DNA of 34,571 nucleotides from Paenibacillus ginsengarvi (GCF_003626695.1 NZ_RBAH01000048.1:1-34571), one strand, 5' to 3'. Positions 1 through 8,202 are shown, numbered from the stretch's first letter. A program made the numbers and translations. The notes: generated from the sequence alone by a model not told the origin.

Positions 1-127
1 CTACAACCGCAAGCGAATTCACAGCTCGCTGGGCTATTTGTCGCCCGCGCAGTTCAGCAAGCAATTTGAAACCTCTTTATCTAAATTTTTTTCTTAAATT
101 TGTGTCCACTTTCTTGACAGAGGTCCA
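1..127 (+). mobile_element. Right end of an IS3-family insertion sequence (truncated by window edge)
   Basis: The window opens inside an IS3-type transposase, whose stop is at 95-97. About 30 bases of non-coding DNA follow, containing TGTCCACTTTCTTGACA, and the segment ends in a CA at 126-127, the usual terminal dinucleotide of IS3-family elements. The exact boundary is inferred; the left end lies outside the window. Confidence 0.7.
2..97 (+). CDS. IS3-family (IS150-like) transposase OrfB, C-terminal fragment
   Basis: Frame 2 reads YNRKRIHSSLGYLSPAQF and then about 13 more residues before TAA at 95-97. The 'YN..R.HSSLGYLSPAQF' block is the signature tail of the DDE (rve) integrase domain of IS3-family OrfB, just after the catalytic Glu. 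Only the last 31 residues are in the window, so whether the element is intact cannot be judged. The DDE catalytic residues lie upstream of the window. Confidence 0.85.
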   Translation, partial: YNRKRIHSSLGYLSPAQFSKQFETSLSKFFS

Positions 128-300
128 GAAAGTTCCGTTAAAGCCGTCGCTCACACGAGTTTGAGTGGGGAAATGGGCGATAGAGGAAGAGCGGCTTCCT
201 TTATGCAAGCCTAGTAGGGCGCAAAGCGGCAATAACGGAACTCACGGTTCGGCTGAGACAGCAATAACGGAAGCGAAAGTACCGTTATCACTGATTAATC
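128..300. repeat. Dispersed palindromic repeat cluster A (ATARNGGAA family)
   Basis: Several related short units lie directly beyond the IS end: an inverse copy around GTTCCGTTA at 132-140; a hairpin ATAGAGGAAG (180-189) / CTTCCTTTAT (195-204); AATAACGGAAC at 231-241; and a perfect inverted repeat ATAACGG (264-270) / CCGTTAT (282-288). The stretch 221-290 aligns well with 18451-18516. No gene is supported here; open frames through this stretch are not credible. Confidence 0.7.
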
Positions 301-327
301 TCGTTGGTAACCTAGTAAGCAGGCAAC

Positions 328-374
328 AAAAAAGCTCTCCCAACGATCCTCGATCGTTCACGGAGAGCTTTTTT
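328..374. terminator. Bidirectional intrinsic terminator
   Basis: AAAAAAGCTCTCC at 328-340 pairs perfectly with GGAGAGCTTTTTT at 362-374 around a 21-base loop, giving a GC stem with a T-run on either strand. It lies 46 bases beyond the stop of the leftward M20 amidohydrolase gene and would terminate it. Confidence 0.85.
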
Positions 375-419
375 GCGCAGCATTCAGCCATACCAGTCCT
401 AACATCGTCAGTCCATCTG

Positions 420-1709
420 TTAGCCGGCCGTGATCTCGGTTGCCAGCTGTCTAAGCGTCTTGTCCAGCACCTGAAACCCTACCGCAATATCATCCAGCGT
501 CGCCCATTCCTTCGGATTATGGCTGATGCCATCCAGGCATCGTATAAAGATCATCACGGTCGGAACGTGCCGCTTCATGACCATAGCATCGTGTCCCGCG
601 CCGCTTGAAAGTCTGAAAACAGGCAAACCGGCCTGTTCGATGGCGTTTTCCACGATGCCGATCAAGCGGGAAGACATGGCGGCAGGATCGATTTTGATGT
701 TCAGCTTGCTTTCTACGCTTAGTCCTCTTCGAGTGGCAATCGCTTCAGCTTCCTGCTGAATAGCGGCAAGGAGCCGGTCCCGGCTGTTCAAATCGATATC
801 GCGGACGTCCGCGACGAAGGAAACTTCGCCGGGTACTACGTTGCTTCCGTTCGGGGAAATTTCCATTCTGCCTACGGTGGCTACTGCCGTCGGGCTATAC
901 TCGCAGGGCAATCGTTCGATGGCCAGCAGACATTCGCTGGCTCCGGCGAGCGCATCCAGCCGCATGCCCATAGGAGTCGTGCCGGCATGAGCCGCTTTGC
1001 CGCGCCACTTCATTTCGAGCCAGGCGGGTCCTGCTATGCCGTCCACGACGCCGACGGGAAGCCCGCATTTTTCCAGCACCGGACCTTGCTCGATATGCAT
1101 CTCCACGAAGGCATGGATCGTGTGCGGACTTCGAGCGGCCAACTCGACGGTCGTCGGGTCCAGTCCGTGCTCCCGAAGTACCTGCTCAAAGCTTCGCCCT
1201 TCGTCGTCGCGATAATGGGATACGGCATCAAGCTTCAGCTCGCCCATTAGAAAATGACTGCCGGTCAAGCTGGCATGGAAGCGCGAGCCTTCTTCGTCGG
1301 CGAAGGCGACAACCTCCAAGCTGCGGGGAGGCAAGTAACCTTGCTCCCGCCACGACTGTGCCACTTCCAGCGCCGCAAGAACGCCGACTACGCCATCGAA
1401 GTGGCCGCCATTTGGCACGGTATCGATATGGGAACCGGACAAAATAGCAGGCAACTCGGGTTGGGAGCCGGTATAGGTGCCGAACACATTGCCGATCTCA
1501 TCCTCGCGTACGAGCAGACCGGCTTCTCTCATCCACGTTTTGAGCAGTTCCTTGGCGGTGCGATCTTCAGGAGAATAGGCTATACGTGCAGAACCATGGT
1601 CGGCCGTAGCTCCGATTACCGACAGTTCATGTAAACGCTGCGCTATGCGATTCGCATAAGTTTTGGCGAGTGGCGAGCTATCTTGGATCAGTTTTTTGTA
1701 CACATTCAT
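420..1709 (-). CDS. M20-family Zn-dependent amidohydrolase (allantoate amidohydrolase / N-carbamoyl-amino-acid hydrolase type)
   Basis: The 429-residue product matches the hydantoinase/carbamoylase branch of peptidase family M20 over its whole length. Visible metal-binding motifs are GSHIDTVPNGGHFDG (His 94, Asp 105), FADEEGSRF (Glu 139/140), EMHIEQGPVLE (His 205) and, near the C-terminus, SGAGHDAM. The enzyme is cytoplasmic, with no signal peptide. It hydrolyses N-carbamoyl or ureido groups, releasing ammonia and CO2; allantoate is a plausible substrate because the divergent neighbours are a purine permease and adenine deaminase. The sequence alone does not separate AllC from N-carbamoyl-L-amino-acid hydrolase or beta-ureidopropionase. 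The ATG start is preceded by a modest GGTGA element. A terminator follows at 328-374. Confidence 0.88.
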   Translation of the reverse strand: MNVYKKLIQDSSPLAKTYANRIAQRLHELSVIGATADHGSARIAYSPEDRTAKELLKTWMREAGLLVREDEIGNVFGTYTGSQPELPAILSGSHIDTVPNGGHFDGVVGVLAALEVAQSWREQGYLPPRSLEVVAFADEEGSRFHASLTGSHFLMGELKLDAVSHYRDDEGRSFEQVLREHGLDPTTVELAARSPHTIHAFVEMHIEQGPVLEKCGLPVGVVDGIAGPAWLEMKWRGKAAHAGTTPMGMRLDALAGASECLLAIERLPCEYSPTAVATVGRMEISPNGSNVVPGEVSFVADVRDIDLNSRDRLLAAIQQEAEAIATRRGLSVESKLNIKIDPAAMSSRLIGIVENAIEQAGLPVFRLSSGAGHDAMVMKRHVPTVMIFIRCLDGISHNPKEWATLDDIAVGFQVLDKTLRQLATEITAG

Positions 1710-1749
1710 AGGGAGTCACCGTTAATAAATAATTTTAGTCAATTCAACT

Positions 1750-1777
1750 ATCATAGCATAACTACGGTCGTGTTGAA
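1750..1777 (-). promoter_or_regulatory. Possible promoter of the M20 amidohydrolase gene, within an inverted repeat
   Basis: On the minus strand TATGAT (1750-1755) lies 16 bases downstream of TTCAAC (1772-1777). The -10 is good and the -35 weak. The -35 bases form one arm of a TTCAAC/GTTGAA inverted repeat (1743-1748 and 1772-1777), which could be a regulator site. No known PurR box was recognised. Confidence 0.35.
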
Positions 1778-1825
1778 ATGGAATGTGCAGGAGCTCTCTG
1801 AGCCAAACTAATGGGTATGATCGAT

Positions 1826-1854
1826 TTGACGACTGAAAATCGCCATGATATAGT
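1826..1854 (+). promoter_or_regulatory. Sigma-A-type promoter of the purine permease-adenine deaminase operon
   Basis: TTGACG (1826-1831), a 17-base spacer, and TATAGT (1849-1854) make a near-consensus promoter. Transcription would start near 1861, leaving a leader of only about 25 bases before the ATG at 1885. That is too short for a purine riboswitch, so control, if any, should act at initiation. Confidence 0.75.
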
Positions 1855-1884
1855 GTCATTTGACAAAAAATGAGGTGTGACAAC

Positions 1885-3201
1885 ATGACAAACAGTAGTA
1901 GTAAAGGTTCTCTGCTTAATCGGATGTTCAAGCTGGACCAGTTGGGCACGAATGTACGAACCGAGTTTGTAGCCGGTTTGACCACGTTTATTACGATGGC
2001 CTACATTATTATCGTGCACCCTACGTTAATGAAAGCCGCGGGAATGCCGGCAGGGCCGGTCACCGTGATGACGATTTTGTCTGCGGCGATTTTCTCCATT
2101 TTAATGGGGGTTTATGCGAACCGTCCGTTTGCAGTAGCCCCGGCTATGGGCGGCAACGCTTTTTTTGCTTATACGATCGTGCAGAGCGGCGCTGCGACCT
2201 GGCAGACCGGGCTGGGCATGGTATTGATCGCAGGGGTTATCTTTTTACTGCTTACCACGCTCGGCATACGCGAGACGATCGCCAGAGTGCTTCCGAAAAG
2301 TGTTAAAAATGCGATGGCTGCCGCTGTCGGCATTTATATTATCGGGCTCGGCTTGAGCAATGCCGGCATTATTATCCCGACGAAAACGGCAATCGGACTA
2401 GCGTCCTTACATAACCCTACCGTGTTGCTGGCGATGATTGGTCTTGCGATTACGCTGGCGTTGATGTCGCTGCGGGTAAGGGGCGCGGTCTTTTTTGGCA
2501 TTTTGCTTACGACGATTATCGGAATTCCTATGGGGATTACTACGCTGCCCATGGCTGTTGTATCGCTGCCGCCGAACCCGTCGCCGATTTTATTCCAAGT
2601 CGACTGGCTGGGCGCGCTCAAATGGTCGTTTTTCCCGCTTATCTTTACCTTCTTCACCGGTGAATTTTTCTCTACGATGGGGACGGTATTAGGGGTTGGC
2701 GGCAAAGCGAAGCTGCTGGACCAGAACGGAAACTTGCCCGACATTCAAAAGCCGTTTCTGGTGGATTCGATTGCGATGGTCGGCGGTTCGGCGATGGGGA
2801 TGACTACAGTAACCGCTTATGTGGAATCGGCCAGCGGCGTTGAGGTCGGAGGACGATCGGGACTGACGGCGGTTTCTACCGGTCTCGTGTTCCTGGTGGC
2901 TTTATTTTTGACTCCGGTATTTTTGTCTATTCCTGCTGCCGCTACGGCGCCGGCCTTGATTGCGATAGGCTTATCGATGCTCCAAGCGATCAAAAATATC
3001 GATCTTGACAATTTGGACGAGCTGCTCAGCGGGTTTATTACCATTTTGATGACGGCTTTTACGTTCAGTATCGCGAACGGTATTGTTTTCGGTATTCTTT
3101 CTTTTGTCGTCATTAAGTTGTTATCCGGCAAAATTAAAGAAATTCCAATCGGCTTGTACTTCTTGTGCGTCCCGTTAGTGTACTATTTGTGGTTGAAATA
3201 A
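1885..3201 (+). CDS. NCS2-family purine permease (AzgA/PbuG-like guanine-hypoxanthine or adenine transporter)
   Basis: This is a 438-residue polytopic membrane protein, a proton-coupled nucleobase importer. FKLDQLGTNVRTEFVAGLTTFITMAYII at the N-terminus and the adjoining VHPTLMKAAG, AVAPAMGGNAFFAYT, FFTGEFFSTMGTVLGVGGK and TTVTAYVESASGVEVGGRSGLTA segments are characteristic of the AzgA-like branch that includes B. subtilis PbuG/PbuO. I chose ATG 1885 over the in-frame ATG 1870, because GAGGTG (1872-1877) sits 7 bases before 1885 and would lie inside the coding region with the earlier start. The adenine deaminase gene begins 21 bases after the stop, so the two are cotranscribed. Adenine import is therefore a reasonable substrate guess; guanine or hypoxanthine cannot be excluded. 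Confidence 0.9.
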   Translation: MTNSSSKGSLLNRMFKLDQLGTNVRTEFVAGLTTFITMAYIIIVHPTLMKAAGMPAGPVTVMTILSAAIFSILMGVYANRPFAVAPAMGGNAFFAYTIVQSGAATWQTGLGMVLIAGVIFLLLTTLGIRETIARVLPKSVKNAMAAAVGIYIIGLGLSNAGIIIPTKTAIGLASLHNPTVLLAMIGLAITLALMSLRVRGAVFFGILLTTIIGIPMGITTLPMAVVSLPPNPSPILFQVDWLGALKWSFFPLIFTFFTGEFFSTMGTVLGVGGKAKLLDQNGNLPDIQKPFLVDSIAMVGGSAMGMTTVTAYVESASGVEVGGRSGLTAVSTGLVFLVALFLTPVFLSIPAAATAPALIAIGLSMLQAIKNIDLDNLDELLSGFITILMTAFTFSIANGIVFGILSFVVIKLLSGKIKEIPIGLYFLCVPLVYYLWLK

Positions 3202-3222
3202 GCGAAGAAAGAAGGTCACGAT

Positions 3223-4998
3223 GTGAACAGCAAGCTTGTTGCTTCTGCAAGAGGAGACTTGCCGATTGAGCTGGCGATTGAAAATATTCGGCTCGTGAAC
3301 GTGTTCTCGGGCGAAATATATCCTGCCGCTATCGGCATTACAGCAGATAGAATCGTTCATGTAACGGCGCCGGGAGTCACTACCCTGGAGGCAAACGAAC
3401 GGATAAACGGCCAAGGGCGCTATGCGATTCCAGGGCTGATCGATACGCATCTTCATATCGAAGTCAGCATGATGACGCCTGCGCAGTATGCCGAGGCGGT
3501 ATTGCCACACGGAACAACGACGATCGTCCCCGATCCTCACGAGATTGCCAATGTGCTCGGGGAAAGAGGCGTTCGCTATATGGCGGACGCTGCCGTAGGG
3601 CTCGATCTCCGGATGTTGAACGTGCTCCCGTCCTGTGTTCCTGCTGCGCCTAATGTAGAGACGTCGGGCGCGGATTTCACGCCGGAAGCGGTTGAGCGGA
3701 TGCTCGCATGGGACGGTATTCACGGACTGGCCGAGGTCATGAACTATCACGGCGTGATCCATCAGGACCCGCGCATGATTGGCATTTTGGAAGCGAACGA
3801 GCGGACTGGCGGGAAAATAGTGCAGGGACATGCTCCGCGCGTGTCGGGACGCGATCTGTCCGCCTATATGATAGCGGGACCGAATTCGGACCACGAAAGC
3901 CGGACAGGCGATGAGGCGCTGGAAAAAATTCGCGCCGGTATGATCGTAGAAATTCGCGAAGGGTCGTTTTCGATGAATTTGGCCGATTGCGCCAAGGAAA
4001 TTAAAGACATGGGCTATCTGCCGAATGTATGCTTCTGCTCGGATGATCTGCTGCCAAGCGATATTATCGAGAAGGGGCATATGAACTATATCGTACGGAA
4101 AGCGATTCATGAGGGGATCGATCCGGTTCATGCAATCCGTTACGCTACTTTAAATGCGGCGTTGCGTCTAGAGCGTAAAGATCTGGGTGCGATTGCGGCC
4201 GGTCGTTTGGCGGATATCGTGCTCGTGGAACAGCTTGAAACGATGAACGTGACCGATGTTTTTGTAGCCGGCCGACAAGTTGTCCGAAGCGGCAAGCTTG
4301 TGCGCAAGCAGCCGGAGCTGGCGCCGCCGGCGGATTTTATGAAGACGGTTCGCCTGGCGGAAATTACCGAGGAGGATCTCGTGCTGCGGGTGGAGGACGC
4401 AGGTGCGTCCGAAGCCAAGGTCCGTGTAATCGAGTACGATGCCGCTCCGGGGATTCCGACTGATTTTCTTGAAACTACGCTGCCGGTGGAAAATGGCTTG
4501 CTGTGCCCTGAACGTTATACGGGAAAGAAGGGCCCTCTGTGCCGCGTTGCCGTATTCCACAGGCACGGCTTGAATGAAAACCGCAGCCTTGGCTTGCTTG
4601 CCGGTTATGGCATTGTTGAAGGCGCAGTAGCGACTACCGTGGCCCACGACAGCCATAATCTCGCTGTTCTTGGCGTCAACACGGCCGATATGGTTATCGC
4701 CGCCAACACTTTGCGAGAATCCCAAGGCGGCTTCGTAGCTGTCAAGAACGGTCAAGTAATCGCCCATTTGCCGCTGCCGCTTGCAGGGCTAATGAGTTTG
4801 GAGAAGGCTGACGTGCTGGTGCCGAAGCTGAAGGAACTGGTGGACATTTTGCAGAAGGACATTATGCCCGGCAAAAACCCGATTCATCGGATGATCGCCG
4901 TCACGCTGCCGGTGATTCCGAGAGCGAAAATTACCGATATCGGCTTGGTCGAGGTGGAAACTCAAACTTTGCTGCCGCTGATTATCGAGACGAAATAA
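3223..4998 (+). CDS. ade: Adenine deaminase
   Basis: The 591-residue amidohydrolase-superfamily enzyme converts adenine to hypoxanthine and ammonia in the cytoplasm. The metal-site HxH motif is in DTHLHIE (His 76/78). It is followed by IVPDPHEIANVLG, GHAPRVSGRDL, a CSDDLLPSDI segment and the C-terminal TVAHDSHNLAVLGVN motif of the bacterial Ade/AdeC family. Length is close to B. subtilis AdeC (about 577). The residue after HIE is Val where Ser is usual ('HIESSM'), a mild deviation. The start is GTG at 3223, with AAGAAGG upstream; an overlapping ATG at 3221 is out of frame. It forms an operon with the permease, so imported adenine can be deaminated directly. Confidence 0.95.
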   Translation: MNSKLVASARGDLPIELAIENIRLVNVFSGEIYPAAIGITADRIVHVTAPGVTTLEANERINGQGRYAIPGLIDTHLHIEVSMMTPAQYAEAVLPHGTTTIVPDPHEIANVLGERGVRYMADAAVGLDLRMLNVLPSCVPAAPNVETSGADFTPEAVERMLAWDGIHGLAEVMNYHGVIHQDPRMIGILEANERTGGKIVQGHAPRVSGRDLSAYMIAGPNSDHESRTGDEALEKIRAGMIVEIREGSFSMNLADCAKEIKDMGYLPNVCFCSDDLLPSDIIEKGHMNYIVRKAIHEGIDPVHAIRYATLNAALRLERKDLGAIAAGRLADIVLVEQLETMNVTDVFVAGRQVVRSGKLVRKQPELAPPADFMKTVRLAEITEEDLVLRVEDAGASEAKVRVIEYDAAPGIPTDFLETTLPVENGLLCPERYTGKKGPLCRVAVFHRHGLNENRSLGLLAGYGIVEGAVATTVAHDSHNLAVLGVNTADMVIAANTLRESQGGFVAVKNGQVIAHLPLPLAGLMSLEKADVLVPKLKELVDILQKDIMPGKNPIHRMIAVTLPVIPRAKITDIGLVEVETQTLLPLIIETK

Positions 4999-5000
4999 AT

Positions 5001-5059
5001 AAAACAGATGTAAATAAGGAAGTCGCAGGAGATCTTACTCCGGCGGCTTCTACTGTTTT
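5001..5059 (+). terminator. Probable terminator after adenine deaminase
   Basis: Nested complementarity: AAAACAG (5001-5007) with CTGTTTT (5053-5059), and inside it GAAGTCGC with GCGGCTTC (one G-T pair). The hairpin ends in TGTTTTG just past the stop at 4998, consistent with the end of the purine operon. Confidence 0.6.
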
Positions 5060-5135
5060 GATAAACCTGTGGTGTATAATGGACGAAAGATATAAATCGA
5101 AGTATACCCGAACTTAATGAAACAGGAGGATGCCA

Positions 5136-5510
5136 ATGTCTGTTGATTTCAATCAGTTAAATTATGTTGCTATTCTTGCCGGGGGAATTCTGTATATGAT
5201 CTATGGGGCGATTTATTATTCGCTGCTGGTAGGGAAGGAAGCTCAAAGCAAAGGTGCCTCTAAATATGTGGTATCAGTGGTCGTAGCATTGGCTAGTTCT
5301 TTTTTTATTGCCATACTTGTGCAAGCGACCGGCTCTAAGGGATTGTTACAAGGTGCTGTTGTTGGGGGGATCGTTGGCATCCTAATTTCAATCGTGTATT
5401 TGAAAAATACATTATTTGGCCTGGTAAAGACGCGTAATTTTTGGATTGCGATTGGCGATCATCTGGTTATCTTTACTTTGCTGGGCATGCTTCACGGTCT
5501 TTGGATTTAA
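5136..5510 (+). CDS. DUF1761-family membrane protein
   Basis: The 124-residue protein has about four predicted membrane helices (roughly residues 9-31, 46-66, 74-92 and 102-124). The N-terminal FNQLNYVAILAGGILYMIYG segment followed by IYYSLLVGK resembles the DUF1761 signature (NW-x-A-x2-A-x6-G-x2-WYS-x2-LFGK). The function of the family is unknown. ATG 5136 was chosen because AGGAGG (5124-5129) is 6 bases upstream, whereas the in-frame ATG at 5130 abuts the Shine-Dalgarno. It is a single-gene unit: a TATAAT-like element lies near 5070 and a terminator at 5577-5618. Confidence 0.75.
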   Translation: MSVDFNQLNYVAILAGGILYMIYGAIYYSLLVGKEAQSKGASKYVVSVVVALASSFFIAILVQATGSKGLLQGAVVGGIVGILISIVYLKNTLFGLVKTRNFWIAIGDHLVIFTLLGMLHGLWI

Positions 5511-5576
5511 TGTTGTTCGAGCCGAGGACCTGAATGAACTCAGGTGGTAAGCGGGATGACCGAATAGCAAGGGATC

Positions 5577-5618
5577 AAAAGCTAGTCTGCATTATTGGTA
5601 CGATGCAGATTAGTTTTT
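5577..5618 (+). terminator. Intrinsic terminator
   Basis: AAAAGCTAGTCTGCAT (5577-5592) pairs with ATGCAGATTAGTTTTT (5603-5618), with a few G-T pairs and a 10-base loop, followed by a T-rich tail. It separates the DUF1761 gene from the LCP gene. Confidence 0.8.
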
Positions 5619-5709
5619 ATTTGCATTTCTCTGATACAAAATGTAACATATAAATAAATGATACGTTTTGTATTATGTTGAGTTCAAACTCTCGACCGGG
5701 GAGCGATCG

Positions 5710-6747
5710 ATGATGAAACGAATCTATACATACCTCATATGCGGCGCCGTAGCCGTTCTGCTGCTTGCGGGCTTTGAGCTTTACAGCTCGCTTGCGCCGG
5801 AGCGGCATTTTCGCAGCGATCAGTTGCCTGTGCTTGCCTCTCCTTCCACCTCGCTTACAGCTTCGGCTGAACCGACTGCCGCAATTGCTGAAACTGCCGT
5901 CGCTCAGGCTCCCCTGACAGCACCCGATCCGGCTCCCGCCACAGTCAAGGCCGAACCGCCAAACGCAAAGGCAAGTGAGCCGGCGTCCGGCTTTAATGCA
6001 CTTATCCTTGGCATCGACGGCGAGAATGGGGGGGGAAGATCCGACGTGATCATCGTCGTTCATGTCGATCCCGACAAAAAGTCGGTCGCGCTCGTATCGG
6101 TCCCTCGGGATACGCGCGTCTCGCTGCCGGGCATCGGGATGACGAAGCTGAATCACGCCTATTTTCTAGGCGAGCTGCAGGGCCGCAAAAAAGGGGTGCA
6201 GGCATCGGTCGAGGCGGTCAGCAGTTTGTTCCGGATTCCGGTCCATTATTATGTGAAGACCGATTTTCTAGGATTCTCGAAGATGATCGACGCGATCGGC
6301 GGGGTGGACATCGAGCTGCCTCAGGATATGCTGCTCAGCGGATCGGAAACGGTGCTGCGTCAAGGCGTCCGGCATCTGGATGGCAATACGGCGCTGGAAT
6401 TCGTGCGGGAGCGTTATTCGCTCGCCGGCGGCGACTTCGACAGGCAGGCGGATCAAGCGGCGCTGCTCAAGGCGGTAGCGGCCAAAATGCTGACCGGCGA
6501 ACAGCTGCCGCGGCTGCCGCGCCTCATCAAGCAGGCGAAGGAGGAATTCGTGGAAACGAATATGTCCGTATCCGATATCGCCAGCCTGACGCTGTTGTTT
6601 AAAGATAAAAGCGAGCTTGGCATTCGTCATGTAACGCTTCCCGGAAAAGCATTAACCGAGGACGATCCGCTTCTCGGGTCCAAGCTGTGGTATTGGTCGG
6701 TAGACGCGGGAGAGGTCGAGGCGGTAGCGCGCGACTATTTGCGGTAA
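5710..6747 (+). CDS. LytR-CpsA-Psr (LCP) family protein, membrane-anchored
   Basis: The 345-residue product has one N-terminal membrane helix (about residues 5-23), an Ala/Pro/Glu-rich extracellular linker (about 35-95) and an LCP domain. Landmarks in order are ALILGID, DVIIVVHVDPDKKSVALVSVPRDTRV, TKLNHAYFLG, a KTDFLGFSKMIDAIGGVDIEL block, and LDGNTALEFVRERYS followed by DFDRQADQ. LCP proteins transfer undecaprenyl-linked glycopolymers such as teichoic acid or capsule to peptidoglycan outside the membrane; the conserved Arg/Asp residues that bind lipid pyrophosphate are present. ATG 5710 (or the adjacent 5713) follows GGGGAG at 5698-5703; a TTG further upstream has no ribosome site. No cell-wall polymer genes lie nearby, so the acceptor polymer cannot be inferred. 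Confidence 0.9.
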   Translation: MMKRIYTYLICGAVAVLLLAGFELYSSLAPERHFRSDQLPVLASPSTSLTASAEPTAAIAETAVAQAPLTAPDPAPATVKAEPPNAKASEPASGFNALILGIDGENGGGRSDVIIVVHVDPDKKSVALVSVPRDTRVSLPGIGMTKLNHAYFLGELQGRKKGVQASVEAVSSLFRIPVHYYVKTDFLGFSKMIDAIGGVDIELPQDMLLSGSETVLRQGVRHLDGNTALEFVRERYSLAGGDFDRQADQAALLKAVAAKMLTGEQLPRLPRLIKQAKEEFVETNMSVSDIASLTLLFKDKSELGIRHVTLPGKALTEDDPLLGSKLWYWSVDAGEVEAVARDYLR

Positions 6748-6830
6748 GCAGGCAAGAGAAATACATTTCGCCCGATTATGTCGGTTGTTTGAACAAATTT
6801 TGAAAAAATGATGAACTTTCCTGCAAAATA

Positions 6831-6849
6831 TGTTACAATTTTCGTAACA
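6831..6849. promoter_or_regulatory. Inverted repeat TGTTAC-N7-GTAACA, candidate operator
   Basis: TGTTAC (6831-6836) and GTAACA (6844-6849) form a perfect 6+6 palindrome, with the AT-rich centre TACAAT resembling a -10 element. It lies 29 bases before the start of the small membrane-protein gene at 6879. The position suggests a dimeric repressor or activator site overlapping the promoter. The regulator is unknown. Confidence 0.45.
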
Positions 6850-6878
6850 ATCGATTTTGGGGCAGGAGAGTGTTCCTC

Positions 6879-7133
6879 ATGACTACGAAACAACTTACAT
6901 TGAAACAACAACCGGCGAAAGGCGGCAACCCGCTCGCTTCGTTTATGACAATAGCAGCTTGGGTATCGCTTGCCATCGGGCTTGTAACATGCTTGTTCGA
7001 AGTAAGCGATTTCTCGGATCGGAATTTAGGACTTATGATCGGAGTCGGCTTTCTCGTTGGCAGCGTGCAGATTTATATGATCGGTGCGGCCATCCGGCTG
7101 TTTCACCATAACAAGACGGCTAAGAACGAGTAG
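6879..7133 (+). CDS. Small two-helix membrane protein (YiaA/YiaB-like?)
   Basis: The 84-residue product has a basic/polar N-terminus (about 20 residues), two hydrophobic helices (about 23-43 and 49-71) separated by FEVSDFSDRN, and a charged C-terminal tail. The AAWVSLAIGL...LGLMIGVGFLVGSVQ pattern is faintly like the YiaA/YiaB two-helix domain, but I cannot confirm it; otherwise it is a hypothetical protein. ATG 6879 is chosen over GTG 6870 because AGGAGAG (6864-6870) lies 8 bases before it. The gene stands alone: a candidate operator is upstream and a strong terminator follows. Confidence 0.7.
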   Translation: MTTKQLTLKQQPAKGGNPLASFMTIAAWVSLAIGLVTCLFEVSDFSDRNLGLMIGVGFLVGSVQIYMIGAAIRLFHHNKTAKNE

Positions 7134-7166
7134 CCTTGGCGTTTGACAGCAAAATAGAAGTTGCGA

Positions 7167-7193
7167 AGAGAAGCAGGCTGCTTCTCTTTTTTG
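7167..7193 (+). terminator. Strong intrinsic terminator
   Basis: AGAGAAGCA (7167-7175), loop GGC, TGCTTCTCT (7179-7187), then TTTTTGTTT. It ends the small membrane-protein unit 30 bases after its stop. Confidence 0.9.
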
Positions 7194-7238
7194 TTTCGTC
7201 GGAGGCAGCTGTTCCATACATACAAGCGGAGGAATTCC

Positions 7239-8105
7239 ATGAAACCACTGCATCCTTATCGCATTTTTACGCATTTTTACTACAAATGTAGAGGCTTAAA
7301 CGCGAGCACGACCTTTCATTCGCATCCGCAGTACGAAATTTACTACTTCCATAGCGGCAGCTGCCAGTTTATTATCGGGGATCGCGTGATCGAGCTGCAG
7401 CCCGGCGATTTGATTATTATGAACGGTATGTCCCGCCATTGCCCGAAGGTGGACGAACCGGCGGAATACGTGCGGACCATGTTTTCGTTTGAGCCAAGCC
7501 TGATCCAGCTGTTTAGCCGGGAGCTGCAAAGCTTTGACGTGCTTCGGCCGTTCGAACTGCTCAGCAACCACCATATCCGGTTGAGCGGGCAAGCTAAGGC
7601 GGAATGCGAGGAATTGCTGGAGCGAATCAACCGGCATTACTTCAAAAACGAAACGATCCGTTACCACCGGCTGCTGATGGCGTTTGGCGATTTGCTGCTG
7701 TTCATCTACGAGCAGTGCCGGGATGCGATGGAGGACAATCGGCGGAGTTCCTCGGAACGGGAACGATATGTGAAGAAGATGATCGATTATATCGAACGCC
7801 GGTACGCGGAGGAAGTGCAGCTCGAGGACATTGCCGCCGAACTGCATATGAGCCGGTTTCATGTCATGAAGCTTTTCCGCGAAGTGACGGGTATGACCGT
7901 ATTTGACTATTTGTACAAAAGGCGGATTAACCAGGCGAAGCTGCTGTTTTTTTATAAAGACGAGCAAACGGTCACCGACGTCTGCTACCAGGTTGGGTTT
8001 AAGCATCTTCCGCATTTCAGCCGGCTGTTCAAAAAGCATGTCGGCCTCTCGCCCGACCAGTACCGGAAAAAAATACGCGAATCCGGGGTCGAACCGACAG
8101 CCTGA
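7239..8105 (+). CDS. AraC-family transcriptional regulator with N-terminal cupin sensor
   Basis: The product has 288 residues. The N-terminal half (about 20-100) has the AraC-type cupin pattern FHSHPQYEIYYFHSG, then IELQPGDLIIMNG with GMSRHCP, typical of sugar-sensing AraC proteins. The C-terminal half (about 185-280) holds the double helix-turn-helix: VQLEDIAAELHMSRFHVMKLF, then VTDVCYQVGFKHLPHFSRLFKKHVGLSPDQYR. ATG 7239 has GGAGG (7228-7232) 6 bases upstream; the longer upstream reading frame runs through the preceding terminator and is rejected. The gene is followed in the same direction by a GHL10 glycosidase gene, a plausible target. Confidence 0.92.
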   Translation: MKPLHPYRIFTHFYYKCRGLNASTTFHSHPQYEIYYFHSGSCQFIIGDRVIELQPGDLIIMNGMSRHCPKVDEPAEYVRTMFSFEPSLIQLFSRELQSFDVLRPFELLSNHHIRLSGQAKAECEELLERINRHYFKNETIRYHRLLMAFGDLLLFIYEQCRDAMEDNRRSSSERERYVKKMIDYIERRYAEEVQLEDIAAELHMSRFHVMKLFREVTGMTVFDYLYKRRINQAKLLFFYKDEQTVTDVCYQVGFKHLPHFSRLFKKHVGLSPDQYRKKIRESGVEPTA

Positions 8106-8202
8106 TAACCTTAAGACAATCCGGCATTTGCAATTAAAAGACAGGATGTTTCCCGCACCTACGATCAACTCGCTTAAAATCGAAATATGCTAAAGTGATT
8201 CA

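Noticed and set aside
165..608. Plus-strand frame crossing the repeat cluster and terminator
   Set aside because: It runs through palindromic repeats, a terminator and antisense to the M20 gene; no coding character.
3175..4131. 318-codon minus-strand frame opposite adenine deaminase
   Set aside because: The plus-strand ade gene carries all family motifs; the antisense frame has no domain or ribosome site.
5528..5618. T-box-like AGGTGGTAAGCGGG followed by a terminator
   Set aside because: Only about 30 bases separate it from the preceding gene, leaving no room for Stem I and a specifier loop, and the following gene (LCP) is not an expected T-box target.
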